DNA of 64,000 nucleotides from Euwallacea fornicatus (taxonomy: Eukaryota > Arthropoda > Insecta > Coleoptera > Curculionidae): the NCBI RefSeq assembly GCF_040115645.1, contig NC_089552.1, forward strand, positions 2,914,001 through 2,978,000, written 5' to 3'. A model generated the notes under the pieces. That model was not told the DNA's origin. It made no database searches and was given only the letters and a program-made list of their open reading frames with translations. The first letter of the stretch is position 1; each line of letters starts with the position of its first letter. A program made the position numbers and the translations under genes. Below are positions 60,920 to 64,000 of this stretch, piece after piece.

Positions 60920-62135
60920 CGTGCCAGAATCACCAATGCTCCTATAGATGGCGATTTTTTTGTAAAAAATTTGTCTGTATTACCAAGACCCAACCTTAGA
61001 AAAATGATCTCTAAATTTGATTTGTATTTGTTTTGAACCCAATTTTAGTGAATGTTACTAGAGATTTTGTGAACATGGAATAAATCGGTCATCGATGCGT
61101 GATTCACTATTTTCATTCAAAAGGCCTTAGTCTAACCGATATCAATTCAGAGTTAGATTCTACTCTCGGAGAATCTAGTCCTTCGTTAACAACTGTGAAA
61201 TATTGGATGGCAGAATTTCAACGCGGTAACACGACCTGCGGAGACGAACTAAGCCTTGGTCGACCCGATGCCACTCCAGATCTGACCCATCCAGATATTA
61301 CGGTGATAATTGGCAAAACTATCCTGGATTATAGGCATTTCAAAAAGTACTGGTTATCGCATTTCGTCCGAACAATTGGACATGAGAAAATTGTGCGCAA
61401 GACGGGTGCCGTTGATTACTCACAAATGAGCAAAAACATCGCTGTGAAGATGTTTCAAGGAAATGTTTGGCACAGTTACGCGGTGATAAAGCCGAGTTTT
61501 TGGGTCGTTTTATAACTATGGATGAAAAATGGGTCCATCTTTTTACACCTGACACGAAAGAGCAGTCAAAACAATGGATTCAAAGGGGATAATCGGCTCC
61601 AAAGGTCTGCAGGAAAGGAGGTGGCGTCAGTTTTTTGGCATGCACGTGGGATTGTTTTATCGACTATCTCCGTAAAGGGAAAACATAAACGGAAGATATT
61701 ATTCAAATTTATTGAAACGTTTGATTGCAGAAGTTAGGAAAAAGTGACCGCATTTGGGGAAAAAGAGAGTCTTGTTTCATCAAGACAAGGCACCAGCCCA
61801 CTGTTCCATCATCGCGATAGCCAAAATCAATCAACTTGGTTTCGAACTTTCCCTCATCCTCTCTATTCACCTGATTTGGCCCCTTCAGATTATTTTTTAT
61901 TTCGAAATGCGAAAAAATGGCTCGGTAGAAATAGTTTTGCCTACAATGAAGAGGTGGAGTCTGAGGTAGATACTTATTTTGAGACATTCCAAGCTTCTTA
62001 CTATAAATCGGATATAGAAGGAAATTGCCTGTCAATTTTAAAAGAGACCATGTTGGGAAATAATGTAACATTTTCCAATTTTTCTTCCTTAAATGTTAGG
62101 GAGATACTTCTGACACTATCCTCGTATTATTGACG
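60920..62135 (+). mobile_element. Decayed full-length mariner copy
   Basis: This is a mariner-type element of about 1.2 kb. Its 5' segment shares TATAGATGGCGATTTTT with the nested copy at 50992-51540, and its protein remnant covers the whole transposase. Clear terminal inverted repeats were not resolved, so both limits are approximate. Confidence 0.65.
61076..62133 (+). pseudogene. Mariner transposase, several frameshifts
   Basis: The order of family blocks is complete but spread over frames: RCVIHYFHSKGLSLTDINSE and VKYWMAEFQRG (61085-61230), MDEKWVH (near 61515, first catalytic Asp), VASVFWHARGI (near 61620), LFHQDKAPAH (near 61770, second Asp), SPDLAPSDYFLF and KKWLG (near 61870-61925, third Asp). 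At least four frame changes make it inactive. A stop upstream of RCVI also replaces the expected start region. It resembles mariners whose N terminus contains the block RCVI-x-FLHLKG, a different lineage from the 20588 element. Confidence 0.85.
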
Positions 62136-62342
62136 TGCTTATTTGTTCATTTCCTGTGTGCTTGTGAAAATTATAATTTCTTCCTTTACATGGTCGAACA
62201 GTAGAAATATTCTATGAGGTTTCGGTCATTAAGCAGTGGAAGTAAAACAATCGTTTAATCATATTAAGGTCAAGGTAAACTCAGGAACAGTACGATTGAT
62301 CATGCAATGAACGAAGCAGGTCGAGGAATGGTCTTTTGGTTT

Positions 62343-62382
<40 letters not shown>

Positions 62383-63930
62383 GAGCATTCAACAAGACCT
62401 ATATCTGGACTGGTAATGGAGCACAAAGGAAAAATCCCTTAATACAAATATGGGATAACACAAAATCAATATTAGACACAGCGTCCTGTTTCGAGGAATT
62501 GAGATCTGTACATTGTAATGAAATACAGTTAAAAATTTGCATTTTAAAAAATTCCATTAATAAATCTTTAAATAAATCAAGAACAAAGAGAAATGGATGC
62601 AGGAGTATCTTACTCAAAATGTTGCAAAGGATAGGCATACACTGAGACAGCAGTGATATACAGGACCAATAAGGAAGATGTCTCGCCCTAGTACTTCGCA
62701 TTAAAATTTAGCGTCCAACCTTCGTCTTGGTCATTTCCTGAAATTGCAGACTTAATCACGACAAAGCCGAAACGTTCGAGGACTGTCATAATTATCAAAC
62801 CTTTCGTAAAGGGCGGTTTTAACACTAAAGCCGGTTCGTCCTTTAATTTCCATCTCAAATGTCAACGACCAAGTTTCAAAGCATCCAGAACGCTCAACAG
62901 TCTCAGGTTTACTTTCTCGTTTAACGGAAAATTTATTAATTAAACAAGGAATTGTTATGCACTTTGATGTTACACCCTCGTGATGTGGTGCACCCTTACT
63001 ACAAAGGCATAGAAACGCCTTGGATATTTACATAGATTTAGTACATTGAAAAATGAATGATGTTAAATAAGAGGGCAATGGCAAATGACTTGCCCGAACA
63101 GCGAAGTGCAGCTTTAAGTGGAGTGTGTGAGAATGGAAGTGTTTTATGTGTTAATATTGAATAGTCAAATGCACGTCCCCAGGGAATTGTCCATGAAGTG
63201 AAACCTATATTGCTGTGTCCGAGTTGGTTGCAGCCGTTATTGGGAACTCGGTGCCATCAAATATGTGCTTAGTGACATTTTTCGGTCCTTTGGTGCGGGA
63301 TATACGAAATTAAAACGCAAACAAAGAGCCATAAAACCGAACACGATTTGTGACCATTTTATTTCATTTTTTATCTGTCTTCCTAAATCATTCTGATATC
63401 AACTATATGCCAAACATCGAAAAATATATCGGCGATGTTTGCGTGATTTTATTATTTGTCCCGCGACCCAGATATTTAAAATTTAAATTGATGTCGAGTC
63501 GACCTCGTTTGCGACCTACGTAAAGACTGTCGGATATCAGAGATTTCGCTTCGTTTAGGAAAATCTGTGTTGATTCAATTCCAACGTGACCAGAATTAAC
63601 GTCTGCAAGCTTGTAATAAGTTATCAGCCATATTGTACTGCAAATTGTCGTTTGAAATAATAACGGAATTAGTCATTCATGTAAAACATTCTGTTCTTCA
63701 GCCGAAATGGTGCTGCGACTCTTACAAGGCAGGAAATCGCTAATTGGGAGATTGTTTTACGCATTACAGGTGCGAGCTAAAAGGAAGTAGATTAGTGTAT
63801 CGAATCGCCCAAAGAAGCAGTCTCTATAAGCTGCAAATTTTTCCCATTCCCGCGACACGAATTGTAACCACGACAAGATTTAGAGTTATCAAAAAAAAAA
63901 AAAAAAGAAATTTTAAGCGCGACATAAAAT
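62136..63930. other. Non-coding region
   Basis: It contains a GA microsatellite at 62351-62379. No supportable gene is present; a 112-codon ORF at 62307 runs through the microsatellite and is spurious. Confidence 0.5.
62351..62379. repeat. (GA)n microsatellite
   Basis: About fourteen uninterrupted GA units. Confidence 0.9.
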
Positions 63931-64000
63931 CCAGATTAAACGCCCAATATCGTCCGCGGCGCAGCAGTGAAGGTGCGCGACGCTGCCGCTGATGCGCTAT
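63930..64000. other. GC-rich, CpG-rich window edge
   Basis: The last 60 bp are far richer in CG dinucleotides (CGTCCGCGGCGCAGCAGTG and CGCGACGCTGCCGCTGATGC) than anything nearby. It could be a promoter or 5' UTR of a gene beginning at the edge, including the unlocated first exon of Fas3, but this cannot be decided from the window. Confidence 0.3.

Noticed and set aside
63731..63769. Minus-strand ATG with MRKTISQLAISCL followed by GTAAGAG, a possible Fas3 signal-peptide exon
   Set aside because: It ends in phase 0, while the first known Fas3 exon needs phase 1; a direct join would shift the Ig1 frame. It is also short and weakly hydrophobic.

Overview
The window looks like nuclear DNA of an insect, most likely a beetle or another holometabolan. 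This is inferred from AT-rich sequence, GT-AG introns with many only 53-67 bp long, a ZAD-type C2H2 zinc-finger gene (a family expanded in insects), a fasciclin-3 orthologue, and many mariner/Tc1-type transposons and MITEs. No rRNA, tRNA, CRISPR or prokaryotic gene organisation was found.

Three protein genes can be reconstructed exon by exon. (1) 270-3286, plus strand: a seven-exon ZAD zinc-finger transcription factor of 469 codons, with an N-terminal ZAD, a basic stretch and nine C2H2 fingers. (2) 4155-13392, minus strand: a nine-exon CD36/scavenger receptor class B protein of 570 codons. It has two membrane segments and six conserved ectodomain cysteines, and is convergent with gene 1. (3) 29151-41800, minus strand: most of fasciclin-3 (Fas3), a homophilic immunoglobulin adhesion protein, with three Ig-like domains, one membrane segment and alternative cytoplasmic tails. 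Its signal-peptide exon was not found; it lies in the 22 kb above 41800 or beyond the window.

All splice phases in the three models agree. In Fas3 the phase mismatch between the membrane exon and the distal tail exon is resolved by a 31-bp microexon at 30786-30816. This predicts at least two receptor forms: a short tail ending in a PDZ-ligand-like TAV (exon 32454-32614), and a long tail with paired ITIM-like and ITSM-like tyrosine motifs (exon 29151-29541). Further candidate alternative ends are described at 30759 and 40310.

The rest is transposon-rich non-coding DNA. A nearly complete mariner (20588-21871) carries three visible lesions. A second mariner family appears as a decayed long copy (60920-62135) and as a deleted copy (50992-51540) nested inside another element. 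At least six inverted-repeat elements end in CAGGGTG-like termini flanked by TA. One MITE family occurs in introns of both gene 1 and gene 2. A degenerate tandem array lies at 52690-53200. A GC-richer, internally duplicated, coding-like island at 28130-28680 remains unexplained.
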